A DNA stretch of 64,000 nt from Castellaniella ginsengisoli (GCF_039523235.1 NZ_BAAAEX010000003.1); one strand, 5' to 3'. Counted from the first letter of the stretch, positions 26,618 to 35,503 are shown. The notes: generated by a model not told the origin, from the letters alone. A program made the numbers and translations.

Positions 26618-28522
26618 ATGCAGTATTACCTCAGCGGATACCAGTTCGGCGACCCTGAACTCCGGGCGCCGGCCCCCGGTTTCGAACACCCGCCCGAAAA
26701 CCTGCCGGACACCGTCGACGTGCTGATCGCCGGCACCGGCCCGGCCGGTCTGGTGCTGGCCGCCCAGCTTTCGACCTTCTCCGGCTTCACCACCCGCATC
26801 GTCGAGCGGCGCGCAGGGCCTCTGGAGCTTGGCCACGCGGACGGCGTCTCCTGCCGCACAGTCGAGATGCTCGATGCCTTCGGGCTTTCCTCGCAACTGA
26901 TGCGCGAAGCCTGCTGGATCAACGAAACGGTCTTCTGGCGGCCCGACGCCCAGGACCGCTCCCGCATCGCGCGCACCGGCCGCGTCGACGACGCCGCCGG
27001 CGAACTGTCGGAAATGCCCCACATCATCGTCAATCAGGCGCGCCTGCAGCAACACCTGCTGGAATACATGGAGAAATCGCCGACCCGGCTCACGCCCGAC
27101 TACGGGCTGGAGGTCGTACGGGTCGAGGTGGCGGAATCGGGCGACCGCCCGGTCGCCGTGACGCTGCGGCCCACGCAGGGCGGCGCCGAACGCACCGTCC
27201 ACGCGAAATACGTCATCGGCACCGACGGCGCGCGCAGCGCCGTGCGCACCTCGATCGGCCGCGAATTGCGCGGAGACGTCGCCAACCACGCCTGGGGCGT
27301 GATGGACATCCTGGCCGTGACGGACTTCCCCGACATCCGCATCAAGGCGGCGATCCAGTCGGCCAAGGAAGGCAACATCCTGCTGATCCCGCGCGAAGGC
27401 GGCTACCTGGTCCGCCTGTACGTCGACCTCGGCGTGGTGGACCCCGCCCGCCGCGATGAAATCCGGCGCACGCCGCCCGAGCAGTTGATCGCAGTCGCGC
27501 AGAAAGTGCTGCACCCGTACACGCTGGAGGTCAAGGATATCGCCTGGGCCTCGGTCTACGAAGTCGGCCAGCGCGTGACCGACCGGTTCGACGACGTGCC
27601 CGAAGACCGGACCGGCGTCCAACTGCCGCGCGTCTTCATCGCCGGCGACGCCTGCCATACGCACAGCGCCAAGGCCGGGCAAGGCATGAACGTCTCCATG
27701 CAGGACACCTTCAACCTCGGCTGGAAACTGGCGGCGGTGCTCGAAGGCCGGGCCGCGCCCGAACTGCTGCATACCTACTCGTCCGAGCGCCAGCCCGTCG
27801 CGCAGGATCTGATCGACTTCGATAAGGAATGGTCGGCCATCATGGCCTCGCCGCCCAAGGATCCGGCGCATCCCGAGCGCGGCGGCGTGGACCCGGCCGA
27901 ACTTCAGGACTATTTCGTCCGCTCGGGACGCTACACGGCGGGCCTGGCGACGCACTATCCCGCCGGGCCGCTGATCGGCACGTCCGAGCACCAGGCGCTG
28001 GCGCAAGGTTTCACGATCGGCACGCGCTTTCACTCGGCGCCGGTGATCCGGGTCGCCGACGCCAGGCGGCTGCACCTGGGCCACGTGCACCGCGCCGACG
28101 GCGCCTGGCGGCTCTACGCCTTTGCCGACGCCTCGACCGAGCGGCTGGACGCCTTGCTGCGCTGGCTGTCGGACTCGCCCGAATCGCCCGTCCGGCGCTA
28201 CACTCCCGCCCATGCCGATCCCGACAGCGTGATCGACGTCCGCGCGATCTATCAGCACAGCCACCGCGAGATTGAAGTGGATGCCCTGCCGCCGGTGCTG
28301 CTGCCTCGCAAGGGCCGCTTCGGTCTGATCGACTACGAGAAGACATTCAGCCCCGATCTCGTCAACGGCATGGACATCTTCGACCTGCGCGGCATCGATC
28401 GCGCCCGGGGCGCCCTGGTCGTCGTCCGCCCGGACCAGTACATCGGCCATGTGCTGCCGCTGGAGGGCCACGAAGCGCTCGCCGCCTTCCTGGCCCGCTT
28501 CATGCTGGACGCCGCGCGGTGA
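26618..28522 (+). CDS. mobA: 3-hydroxybenzoate 4-monooxygenase (phenol-hydroxylase family)
   Basis: The 634-residue flavoprotein is of the phenol 2-monooxygenase/MobA type. It shows the FAD-binding GTGPAGLVLAAQ near residue 39, the DG motif TDGARSAVR near 207, the second FAD motif GDACHTHSAKAGQGMN near 345, and a C-terminal thioredoxin-like domain. Its length and its adjacent MarR gene match Comamonas mobA-mobR, which converts 3-hydroxybenzoate to protocatechuate. The substrate is inferred from that likeness; a related phenol hydroxylase is the alternative. Confidence 0.82.
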   Translation: MQYYLSGYQFGDPELRAPAPGFEHPPENLPDTVDVLIAGTGPAGLVLAAQLSTFSGFTTRIVERRAGPLELGHADGVSCRTVEMLDAFGLSSQLMREACWINETVFWRPDAQDRSRIARTGRVDDAAGELSEMPHIIVNQARLQQHLLEYMEKSPTRLTPDYGLEVVRVEVAESGDRPVAVTLRPTQGGAERTVHAKYVIGTDGARSAVRTSIGRELRGDVANHAWGVMDILAVTDFPDIRIKAAIQSAKEGNILLIPREGGYLVRLYVDLGVVDPARRDEIRRTPPEQLIAVAQKVLHPYTLEVKDIAWASVYEVGQRVTDRFDDVPEDRTGVQLPRVFIAGDACHTHSAKAGQGMNVSMQDTFNLGWKLAAVLEGRAAPELLHTYSSERQPVAQDLIDFDKEWSAIMASPPKDPAHPERGGVDPAELQDYFVRSGRYTAGLATHYPAGPLIGTSEHQALAQGFTIGTRFHSAPVIRVADARRLHLGHVHRADGAWRLYAFADASTERLDALLRWLSDSPESPVRRYTPAHADPDSVIDVRAIYQHSHREIEVDALPPVLLPRKGRFGLIDYEKTFSPDLVNGMDIFDLRGIDRARGALVVVRPDQYIGHVLPLEGHEALAAFLARFMLDAAR

Positions 28523-28941
28523 GCGACCTCACCGATCTCCTGCCGCACACCGGTTCGCTGATCCGGCGCGCCCAGCAGCGCCACGCGGCGCAATGGGCGC
28601 GCCTGGTCTCCAGCACGATCACCAGCGTGCAGTTCGCGGCGCTGGCGGTCCTGGCCGACACCCCGGGCGCCAGCCAGCGCCAACTGGGCGATGCGCTGGA
28701 AATCGACCGTTCGACCGTGGCCGATCTCGCCGCCCGACTGGAGCGCCACGGCTTGGTCGCACGCGAACAGGATGCGGCCGACCGGCGGCGCTACGTGCTG
28801 CGGCTTACCCCCCTCGGCCGGGCCGAACTGGCGCGGCTGCGGCCGCTGGCCGATGCCGTCGAGCAGGCCATGACCGGCGCCCTGACGCCCTCGGAGGTCA
28901 CTGCGCTGCGCCGCCTGCTGCACGCGCTCCTGACCGCCTGA
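28519..28941 (+). CDS. mobR: MarR-family regulator, MobR-like
   Basis: The 140-residue product is a MarR-type winged-helix repressor (VLADTPGASQRQLGDALEIDRSTVADLAARLERHGLVAREQD, residues 45-85). The GTG start overlaps the mobA stop, so the two are translationally coupled. In Comamonas, MobR represses mobA and responds to 3-hydroxybenzoate; the same role is likely here. Its 3' end overlaps the convergent LysR gene by 44 bases. Confidence 0.85.
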   Translation: MSDLTDLLPHTGSLIRRAQQRHAAQWARLVSSTITSVQFAALAVLADTPGASQRQLGDALEIDRSTVADLAARLERHGLVAREQDAADRRRYVLRLTPLGRAELARLRPLADAVEQAMTGALTPSEVTALRRLLHALLTA

Positions 28942-29860
28942 CGGCCCGCCGGCGGACGGGCGGCGCCAGGCCGGCGCACGCCTCGACGAGAAAATCCCGC
29001 ACGGCCCGCACCCGGGGCGACAGCAGCCGCCGGCCCGGATACACGACGGTCAGGCGCGCGCTGGCCTGGCTGAGGCGGACGTGGGGCAGCACCTCGACGA
29101 GCCGGCCCTCGGCCAGCGGCCCGATGCAGTACTGATACGGCAGCATCGACAGGCCGCCGCCGGCCAAGACCGTGCGCAGCACCACCAGGGGGTCATTGAC
29201 CCGCGTGACGCCCCGGCTCAGGTCGAGATGGGCGGCTTCCCCGTGGATCTCGACCGGCGTGCGCCGCTGGGCGTAGCGCGCCTCGCAGATCTGGATCTGC
29301 GCGCGCACGGCCTCCAGCGTCTGGCCAGGCGTGTGCCCGGCCAGCCACCCTGGACTGGCCACCCAGATGAGCCCGCCCTCGACCAGCGGGCGGGATACGA
29401 GTTCGCTGTCTTCGAGCGGCCCCACCACCACGGCCAGATCGACCCGGTCGCGGACCAGAGCCGCCCCCTGGCTGGTGACGACGATGTCCAGTTCCAGGCC
29501 GGGATGGCGGGCACGGAACCCGGGCAGGCGCGGCGCGACGATCTCCAGGCTGAACGCCGGCGGCAGCGCCACCGAGACGCGCCCGGCCGGCGCCGAGCCA
29601 AGCCCCGCCATCAGGTCGTCGGCTTCTTGCGCCTGTTCGAGGATCAGCAAGGCCTGGCGATGGAAAGCCTCGCCCTCCGCCGTCACGCGCAGGCTGCGCG
29701 AGGAGCGGTCGATCAGGCGCAGGCCCAGCGCCTGCTCCAGGCGCGACAGCGTGGCGCTGACCGTCGATTTCGGCATGCCCAGCTCGCGGGCCGCCGCCGA
29801 GATGCCGCCCTGGGCGATGACGGCCACGAACACGGGGAGATCATCCAGATTCCATTTCAT
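28898..29860 (-). CDS. LysR-family regulator, probably of the ring-cleavage dioxygenase
   Basis: The 320 residues show the LysR winged helix (WNLDDLPVFVAVIAQGGISAAARELGMPKSTVSATLSRLE) and an effector domain. The C-terminal 25 residues are unusually rich in Arg/Ala/Gly and lie in the region that overlaps mobR. It is divergent from the gallate-type dioxygenase gene, with an inverted repeat in between, and so is probably its activator (GalR-like). Confidence 0.88.
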   Translation of the reverse strand: MKWNLDDLPVFVAVIAQGGISAAARELGMPKSTVSATLSRLEQALGLRLIDRSSRSLRVTAEGEAFHRQALLILEQAQEADDLMAGLGSAPAGRVSVALPPAFSLEIVAPRLPGFRARHPGLELDIVVTSQGAALVRDRVDLAVVVGPLEDSELVSRPLVEGGLIWVASPGWLAGHTPGQTLEAVRAQIQICEARYAQRRTPVEIHGEAAHLDLSRGVTRVNDPLVVLRTVLAGGGLSMLPYQYCIGPLAEGRLVEVLPHVRLSQASARLTVVYPGRRLLSPRVRAVRDFLVEACAGLAPPVRRRAVRRSGARAAGGAAQ

Positions 29861-29872
29861 GCGCTCGATTAT

Positions 29873-29890
29873 CGTTCATAAATCCGAACG
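29873..29890. promoter_or_regulatory. Candidate LysR operator before the dioxygenase gene
   Basis: The perfect inverted repeat CGTTC-N8-GAACG contains the T-N11-A LysR core. It lies 13 bases upstream of the LysR start and 97 bases before the dioxygenase start. Confidence 0.65.
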
Positions 29891-29986
29891 AAAAGTCTAT
29901 CAAGAGATCATTGTTCAAAAAATACTCTATCCCTAAGATATCTTCCTCATCTATCCGCGCACCCATCGTTTCATCAGGAGACTCTC

Positions 29987-31267
29987 ATGGCTCGCATCGT
30001 CGGCGGCATTGGCGCCTCGCACTCCCCCACCATCGGCTATGCCAAGGACACCGGCAAGCAGGACAGTCCCGCCTGGAAGCCCATCTTCGAGGGCTTCGAC
30101 CGCATCCGCGCCTGGGTCAAGGACAAGCGGATCGATGTGCTGTTCATGATCTACAACGACCACGTCACCTCGTTCTTCTTCGACCACTACTCGGCCTTCG
30201 CCCTGGGCATCGACGACCGCTACGCGGCGGCGGACGAGGGCGGCGGCCCCCGCGACGTGGCGCCCGCGCGCGGCCACCTGGGCCTGTCGCAGCACATCGC
30301 CCTGTCGATGATGGCCGACGAATTCGACCTGTCGGTCTTCCAGGGCAAGCCCGTCGACCACGGCATCCTCTCGCCGCTGTCCATGCTCGGCGACGAACAA
30401 GGCCCCTGGGCCGGCCAGATCGTGCCGCTGCAGGTGGGCGTGCTGCAGTTCCCCATCCCCAGCGCAAAACGCCTGTGGAAGCTGGGCAAGACCCTGCGCA
30501 AGGCCATCGAAAGCTACCCTGAGGACCTGAACGTCGCCCTCATGGCCACCGGCGGCCTCTCGCACCAGGTGCACGGCGAGCGCGCCGGCTTCATCGACGA
30601 AGCCTGGGACGACGAATTCCTCGACCTGCTCGAAAAAAACCCCGAGAAACTCGCCCAGATGCGCATCGCCGAATTCGCCGCCAAGGGCGGCATGGAAGGC
30701 GCCGAAGTCGTCATGTGGCTCATCATGCGCGGCGCGCTGTCCGGGCAGGTGCGCCGGGTGCACCGGCAGACCTATGCCCCGTCGGTCACCAACATCGCCA
30801 CGCTGATCTTCGAAGACCTGGGCGAACCCTCCGATCCGGCCGCCATCGAGGCCTACCGCCGGCACATCGGCCGCGAACTCGAAGGCGTCGGCGAGATCCC
30901 AGGCTCCTACCCCTTCACCCACGCCCGCAGCCAGGCCAATCTGCGCATCAACCGCTTCCTGCACGACCTGGTCAGGCCCGCGCACCGCGCCCGCTTCCTG
31001 GACGACTTCGAGGCCCTGGCCGACGAATACGGGCTGGACGCCGAAGAAAAATCCCTGATCCGCGACCGCCGCTGGATCGAGATGGTGCGCCGCGGCGTGA
31101 GCTTCTTCGTCCTGGAGAAAATGGCCGCCGTGATCGGGGTGTCCAACCCCGAGGTCTATGCCGCCTTCCGGGGCGAATCGCTGGAGCAATTCCTGGCGAC
31201 GCGCAAGGTGCCGATGACCTATTCGGTCGCCGGCGGCGACAAGGCACGGGCCATGGATCGGGCCTGA
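29987..31267 (+). CDS. galA: Gallate-type extradiol dioxygenase (LigB-LigA fusion)
   Basis: The 426-residue protein joins a LigB-type catalytic domain (about 1-280) to a LigA-like domain (about 300-400), the layout of gallate dioxygenases GalA and DesB. Predicted Fe(II) ligands are His12 (ASHSP), His59 (YNDHV) and Glu240 (GMEGAE). His125 and His193 match the acid/base and substrate histidines. It would cleave gallate, or possibly protocatechuate, at the 4,5 bond. The next pathway enzymes are not nearby. It is divergent from a LysR gene. Confidence 0.88.
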   Translation: MARIVGGIGASHSPTIGYAKDTGKQDSPAWKPIFEGFDRIRAWVKDKRIDVLFMIYNDHVTSFFFDHYSAFALGIDDRYAAADEGGGPRDVAPARGHLGLSQHIALSMMADEFDLSVFQGKPVDHGILSPLSMLGDEQGPWAGQIVPLQVGVLQFPIPSAKRLWKLGKTLRKAIESYPEDLNVALMATGGLSHQVHGERAGFIDEAWDDEFLDLLEKNPEKLAQMRIAEFAAKGGMEGAEVVMWLIMRGALSGQVRRVHRQTYAPSVTNIATLIFEDLGEPSDPAAIEAYRRHIGRELEGVGEIPGSYPFTHARSQANLRINRFLHDLVRPAHRARFLDDFEALADEYGLDAEEKSLIRDRRWIEMVRRGVSFFVLEKMAAVIGVSNPEVYAAFRGESLEQFLATRKVPMTYSVAGGDKARAMDRA

Positions 31268-31365
31268 GCCAGGCGGCACGCCACGCCCCGCATCACCCGG
31301 CGCGAATACGGCCCATCGCGGCCTGGCGCGCCGGGCGGGCGTATAATGCGTGCCTGCATTTCCCT

Positions 31366-31399
31366 CATGGGTTCCCTCACCCCATCCACCAAAAAGGCT
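31366..31399 (+). ncRNA. preQ1-I riboswitch controlling yhhQ
   Basis: The leader has the preQ1-I pattern: a short stem (ATGGG at 31367-31371 with CCCAT at 31381-31385), a loop rich in C and T (TTCCCTCAC), and an A-rich tail CCACCAAAAAGG. The AAGG of the tail is also the ribosome-binding site of yhhQ and can pair with the TTCC of the loop, which would hide it when preQ1 is bound. A TATAAT at 31342-31347 is a likely -10 box. The downstream genes are queuosine salvage and synthesis, as expected. Confidence 0.85.
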
Positions 31400-31402
31400 C
31401 AC

Positions 31403-32071
31403 ATGACCGCCGTATCCGTTCCGCCGTCGCGGGCTTCGTTCTATCTCGCCCTGCTGGTCGCGTTCCACATTCTCATCATCATCGCCAGCAACTACCTGGT
31501 GCAGTTGCCGATCGAACTGTTCGGCTTTCACAGCACCTGGGGCGCCTTCAGCTTTCCCTTCATCTTCCTGGCGACCGACCTGACCGTGCGCCTGATCGGC
31601 AAGACCGAGGCCCGCCGGGTGATCCTGCGCGCCATGGTGCCGGCGCTGGCCGTCTCCTACATCGTGTCGGTGCTGTTCCACGAAGGGCGCTTCAACGGCC
31701 TGGCCACCCTGGGCGAATTCAACACCTTCGTCTTCCGCATCGCCTTCGCCAGCTTCGCCGCCTACGTCCTGGGCCAGTTGCTGGACGTGCACGTGTTCGA
31801 CCGCATGCGACGCGGCTACGTGCAATGGTGGGTGGCCCCGGCGGCCTCCGCCGTGCTCGGGCAGGCGCTGGATACCCTGGCCTTCTTCGGCATCGCCTTC
31901 TGGCGCAGCAGCAACCCCTTCATGGCCATGCACTGGGGGGAAATCGCTCTCGTGGACTACGTCATCAAACTGGCCGTCAGTCTGCTGCTGTTCGTGCCGA
32001 TGTACGGCGTCGCCCTGAACACGATCGTGCGTCTCATGAAGCAGCGCGAAACCCTGCCGGCGACGGCATGA
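31403..32071 (+). CDS. yhhQ: Queuosine precursor transporter YhhQ
   Basis: YhhQ (COG1738, VUT family) imports preQ0/preQ1 across the inner membrane. From the ATG at 31403 it has 222 residues with about six transmembrane segments and the family hallmarks NYLVQLPIELFGFHSTWGAFSFPFIFLATDLTVRL and GQALDTLAFFGIAFW. Upstream ATGs lie within the riboswitch and are unlikely starts. The stop overlaps the queC start (ATGA), giving a two-gene queuosine operon under riboswitch control. Confidence 0.93.
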   Translation: MTAVSVPPSRASFYLALLVAFHILIIIASNYLVQLPIELFGFHSTWGAFSFPFIFLATDLTVRLIGKTEARRVILRAMVPALAVSYIVSVLFHEGRFNGLATLGEFNTFVFRIAFASFAAYVLGQLLDVHVFDRMRRGYVQWWVAPAASAVLGQALDTLAFFGIAFWRSSNPFMAMHWGEIALVDYVIKLAVSLLLFVPMYGVALNTIVRLMKQRETLPATA

Positions 32072-32772
32072 ACGAGCCGGATCGCCGCGCCCTGGTGCTG
32101 TTCTCCGGCGGCCAGGACTCCACCACCTGCCTGGCCTGGGCGCTGGCCCGCTACGGCCGCGTCGAGACCATCGGCTTCGACTACGGCCAGCGGCACGCGG
32201 CGGAACTGGCGTGCCGTATTGCGCTGCGCCGCCGCCTGGCCGAACTGCGGCCCGACTGGGCGCCACGCCTGGGCGACGACCATCTGCTGACCGTGGATGT
32301 GCTGGGGCAATTGGGCGCCTCGGCCATGACCGACGACATCGCCATCGCCATGCAGGCCGATGGCCTGCCCAACACCTTCGTGCCGGGACGAAACCTGCTG
32401 TTTTTCACCCTGGCCGCCGCGCTGGCCTACCGGCGCGGGCTCGACGTGCTGGTGGGCGGCATGTCGCAGACGGATTACTCAGGCTACCCCGACTGCCGCG
32501 ACAACACGCTCAAGGCGCTGCAAGTGGCGCTCAGCCTGGGCATCGACCGCCCCCTGACACTGGAAACCCCGCTGATGTGGCTGGACAAGGCCGGCACCTG
32601 GGCGCTTGCGCACCAGTTGGGCGGCGACACGTTGGTCGAACTGATCCGCACGGACACCCATACCTGCTATCTCAACCGGCGCGACACCCTGCATGCCTGG
32701 GGTTACGGCTGCGGCGAATGCCCGGCCTGCACGCTGCGCGCGCGCGGCCACCAGGAGTGGATGACGGTATAA
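32068..32772 (+). CDS. queC: 7-cyano-7-deazaguanine synthase QueC
   Basis: QueC makes preQ0 from 7-carboxy-7-deazaguanine, ammonia and ATP. The 234 residues have the PP-loop VLFSGGQDSTTCLAW at the N-terminus, the GFDYGQRH segment, GGMSQTDYSGYPDCRD near 135, and the C-terminal zinc site with a first cysteine in HTCYLN and a CGECPAC cluster. It is coupled to yhhQ by a four-base overlap. A LexA-controlled promoter overlaps its stop codon. Confidence 0.97.
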   Translation: MNEPDRRALVLFSGGQDSTTCLAWALARYGRVETIGFDYGQRHAAELACRIALRRRLAELRPDWAPRLGDDHLLTVDVLGQLGASAMTDDIAIAMQADGLPNTFVPGRNLLFFTLAAALAYRRGLDVLVGGMSQTDYSGYPDCRDNTLKALQVALSLGIDRPLTLETPLMWLDKAGTWALAHQLGGDTLVELIRTDTHTCYLNRRDTLHAWGYGCGECPACTLRARGHQEWMTV

Positions 32773-32790
32773 TGCTGTTTATTTATACAG
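32768..32790 (+). promoter_or_regulatory. LexA-controlled promoter of umuDC
   Basis: A TATAAT -10 box at 32768-32773 is followed after one base by a perfect SOS box, CTGT-N8-ACAG, at 32775-32790. The spacer is all A and T. LexA bound here would block transcription of umuD. Confidence 0.9.
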
Positions 32791-32803
32791 TTATTTTACC
32801 GTC

Positions 32804-33241
32804 ATGGAGCCCCCCGTCCTCTTCTCCTCGCGGCCCGCCGTCTGCCGGCATGTCGAGGCCCCGGCGCGTTGCGGTTTCCCCAGCCCGGCCGAAGACCACG
32901 CGCAAAAACGCATCGACCTCGACACCGTCCTGATCCGGCACCCCGAGGCCACCTTCTACATGCGCGCCCGCGGCGAGTCCATGCGCGATGCCGGCATCGG
33001 CGACGGCGATGCGCTGGTCGTCGACCGCGCCCTGGAGGCCCTGCATGGGGATATCGTGGTGGCCGTCGTCGACGGCGACTTCACCGTCAAGACCCTGTAC
33101 CGCCGCGATGGCCGGGTGCGCCTGTGCGCGGCCAACCCCGCCTTTGCGGACATCGTGCCGCGCCATGGGCAGGAACTGGCCATCTGGGGAGTCGTCACAT
33201 GGGTGCTCAAGCCCGTCTGCCGCCACCGCGCATCGCGCTGA
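32804..33241 (+). CDS. umuD: UmuD-like protein, S24 autoprotease subunit of Pol V
   Basis: UmuD is cleaved with the help of RecA filaments to UmuD', which joins UmuC in the translesion polymerase Pol V. The 145 residues show a Cys23-Gly24 cleavage site (ARCGFPSPAED), the catalytic Ser59 in RARGESM, and Lys96 in FTVKTLY. An SOS box lies upstream. The gene overlaps the umuC start by 43 bases. Confidence 0.95.
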   Translation: MEPPVLFSSRPAVCRHVEAPARCGFPSPAEDHAQKRIDLDTVLIRHPEATFYMRARGESMRDAGIGDGDALVVDRALEALHGDIVVAVVDGDFTVKTLYRRDGRVRLCAANPAFADIVPRHGQELAIWGVVTWVLKPVCRHRASR

Positions 33242-34509
33242 TCGACGGCAACAGCTTCTACTGCGCCTGCGAACGGGTCCTGCGGCCCTCGCTGGAGGGC
33301 AAACCCGTCATCGTGCTGTCCAACAACGACGGCTGCGCCATCGCCCGCACCACCGAGGCCAAGGCCATGGGCATCCCCATGGGCGCCCCCTGGTTCAAGA
33401 TCCGGCACCTGCAGGCCCGGGGGCTGGTCGCCCTCTCCGCCAACTTCGCCCTGTACGGCGACATGAGCGACCGCATGATGCGCGTCATCGGCCAGTTCTC
33501 CCCCGCCCAGGAACGCTATTCCATCGACGAGTGCTTTCTGGACCTGAGCGGCCTGCCCGGCTCGGGCCGCGACCTCGGCACAGCGATCCGCCAGCGCGTG
33601 CTGCGCTGGGTCGGCATTCCCACCTGCGTCGGCATCGGCGCCACCAAGACCCTGGCCAAGCTCGCCAACCATCTGGCCAAATCCCTGCCGCGCCTGCAGG
33701 GCGTCTGCGACCTGTCCGGCCTGGGACGGGCCGAACTCCTGCGTGCCATCCGCCACGTCCCCATCCGGGACGTCTGGGGCGTCGGCCGGCGCCTGGCGCC
33801 GGACCTGGAGGCATCCGGCATCCGCACGGCAGCCGACCTGGCGCAGGCGGATCGAAGCATCCTGCGGCGGCGCTACTCCCTCGTGCTGGCCAAGACCGCG
33901 CAAGAACTGTGCGGCGAGCCCGCCTTCGGCTGGGAAGACGCCCCGCCCCCCAAGCAGCAGATCATGTCCACCCGCAGCTTCGGACGGCCGGTGCGCGACC
34001 TGGCCGGGCTGGAACAGGCCGTCAGCCTCTTCACCAGCCGCGCCGCCGAGAAACTGCGGCAACAAGGCTCCCATGCCGGCGCCGTGCAGGTGTACATCCG
34101 GACCAGCCGGTTCAGCGCCGGTCCGTTTCACGCCGACAGCGCCGTCGCGCCCCTGCCTGCGCCTACGGACAGCACCCCCGCGCTGCTGCGCGCCGCGCTG
34201 AGCGGGCTGCGGTCGGTGTTCCGCCCGGGCTTCGACTACGCCAAGGCGGGGGTGTGCCTGCTGGATGTGCGGCCGGCGGCGCCGGCCGTCATGCAAGGCG
34301 AACTGTTCGCGCCCGACGACGCGGGATGCGCGGGGAAATCCGCCCGGGCGATGGCGGTGGTGGATCAGTTGAACCAGCGCTTCGGCCGCCGGGTGGTTCA
34401 GGCCGCCAGCGCCTTGCACGCAGCGGATGCCCGGTGGCTGATGCGCCAGGCGCACCGGTCGCCCAGCTATACGACCCTCTGGGACGAAGTGGTGGAGGTG
34501 CGAGGCTGA
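33199..34509 (+). CDS. umuC: UmuC-like Y-family DNA polymerase
   Basis: UmuC is the catalytic subunit of the error-prone polymerase Pol V. From the ATG at 33199 it has 436 residues: IALIDGNSFYCACERV near 13, VIVLSNNDGCAIARTTEAK near 38, the catalytic SIDECFLDLSG near 105, GIGATKTLAKLANHLAK, and the C-terminal little-finger region and UmuC extension (MQGELFAPD). Length matches E. coli UmuC (about 420). It is expressed with umuD under LexA control. Confidence 0.96.
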   Translation: MGAQARLPPPRIALIDGNSFYCACERVLRPSLEGKPVIVLSNNDGCAIARTTEAKAMGIPMGAPWFKIRHLQARGLVALSANFALYGDMSDRMMRVIGQFSPAQERYSIDECFLDLSGLPGSGRDLGTAIRQRVLRWVGIPTCVGIGATKTLAKLANHLAKSLPRLQGVCDLSGLGRAELLRAIRHVPIRDVWGVGRRLAPDLEASGIRTAADLAQADRSILRRRYSLVLAKTAQELCGEPAFGWEDAPPPKQQIMSTRSFGRPVRDLAGLEQAVSLFTSRAAEKLRQQGSHAGAVQVYIRTSRFSAGPFHADSAVAPLPAPTDSTPALLRAALSGLRSVFRPGFDYAKAGVCLLDVRPAAPAVMQGELFAPDDAGCAGKSARAMAVVDQLNQRFGRRVVQAASALHAADARWLMRQAHRSPSYTTLWDEVVEVRG

Positions 34510-34549
34510 GGGCGATCTTCGCCTCGCCGCCCCGGGCCGATGCCGCCGC

Positions 34550-35401
34550 CTATATATTCGTCTGGTCCGGCGGCACGCCTTCCGGCAATTTTGCGGCGCA
34601 ATCGGGCACCTTGCGCAGATCCACGGCCGCGCCGAGCCCGAAACAGCTCATCGAGATCGAACCCATGGCATGACCCCGGACCAACGGTTCGAGCGGACGG
34701 TCTTCCGCCGCCGCCAGCCCCGCCAGGTACAGCAGCGGGATGAAGTGATCGGGCGTGGGAGCCGCCAGGTCGTAGTCGGGATGATCGACCACACGCAGGA
34801 TGTCGCCGGGAGCCTGCGTCACCTGATCCGCCACAGCATCGTCGAAGCGTTCCGCCCAGTCATAGGCCAGATCCTGCCGGCGCCATTGCAGCTCACGCAG
34901 ATTGTGCACGACGTTGCCGCTGGCGATGATCATCACGCCCTGCTCCCGCAGCGGCGCCAGGCGGGCGGCCAGATCCAGGTGATAATCCAGGGGCTTCAAG
35001 GCATTGATGGACAACTGCAGCACAGGGATATCCGCATCCGGATACACATGCGCCAGCACCGACCAGGCGCCGTGGTCGATGCCCCACTGGTCGCGGTCCA
35101 GCCCCACCCAATGGGGTTTGATCAACTCAGCGATTTCGCCCGCCAGGTCGGCGTCGCCCGGCGCCGGATACTGGAAATCGAACAAGGCCTGCGGGAACCC
35201 GTAGAAATCATGGATGGTGCGCGGCCTGGGCATCGCCGTGATCGCCGTGGCGCCGAAATACCAGTGCGCCGACACCACCAGCAAGGCCCGGGGCCGCGGC
35301 AAGTGCCGCCCGAACGCCCGCCACGCATCGGTGTAACCGTTCTGCTCCAGGGTGTTCATCGGGCTTCCGTGCCCGATGAAAAGGGCGGGCATCTTGCTCA
35401 T
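34550..35401 (-). CDS. ygiD: DODA-type extradiol aromatic ring-opening dioxygenase
   Basis: The 283 residues belong to the 4,5-DOPA dioxygenase/YgiD group of class III extradiol enzymes. Candidate metal ligands are seen in IGHGSPMN, VSAHWYF, and SGNVVHNL. The PDHFIPLLYLAGL segment near residue 215 carries another conserved histidine. The physiological substrate is unknown. It is divergent from the arsenic operon and is probably not related to it. Confidence 0.9.
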   Translation of the reverse strand: MSKMPALFIGHGSPMNTLEQNGYTDAWRAFGRHLPRPRALLVVSAHWYFGATAITAMPRPRTIHDFYGFPQALFDFQYPAPGDADLAGEIAELIKPHWVGLDRDQWGIDHGAWSVLAHVYPDADIPVLQLSINALKPLDYHLDLAARLAPLREQGVMIIASGNVVHNLRELQWRRQDLAYDWAERFDDAVADQVTQAPGDILRVVDHPDYDLAAPTPDHFIPLLYLAGLAAAEDRPLEPLVRGHAMGSISMSCFGLGAAVDLRKVPDCAAKLPEGVPPDQTNI

Positions 35402-35477
35402 GCGGGACTCCTTGGCGGAAATGGCTTTCGTACCCGATACGATACGCCAGAAAGAATATCCTCTCTATCGCCATTGA

Positions 35478-35501
35478 TTCAATAAATGATGTACTATTGA
35501 A
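35478..35501. promoter_or_regulatory. ArsR operator
   Basis: TTCAATA and TATTGAA form a perfect seven-base inverted repeat with a ten-base spacer, ending two bases before the arsR start. Binding here would cover the arsR start region, and perhaps the divergent ygiD promoter. Confidence 0.75.
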
Positions 35502-35503
35502 CA

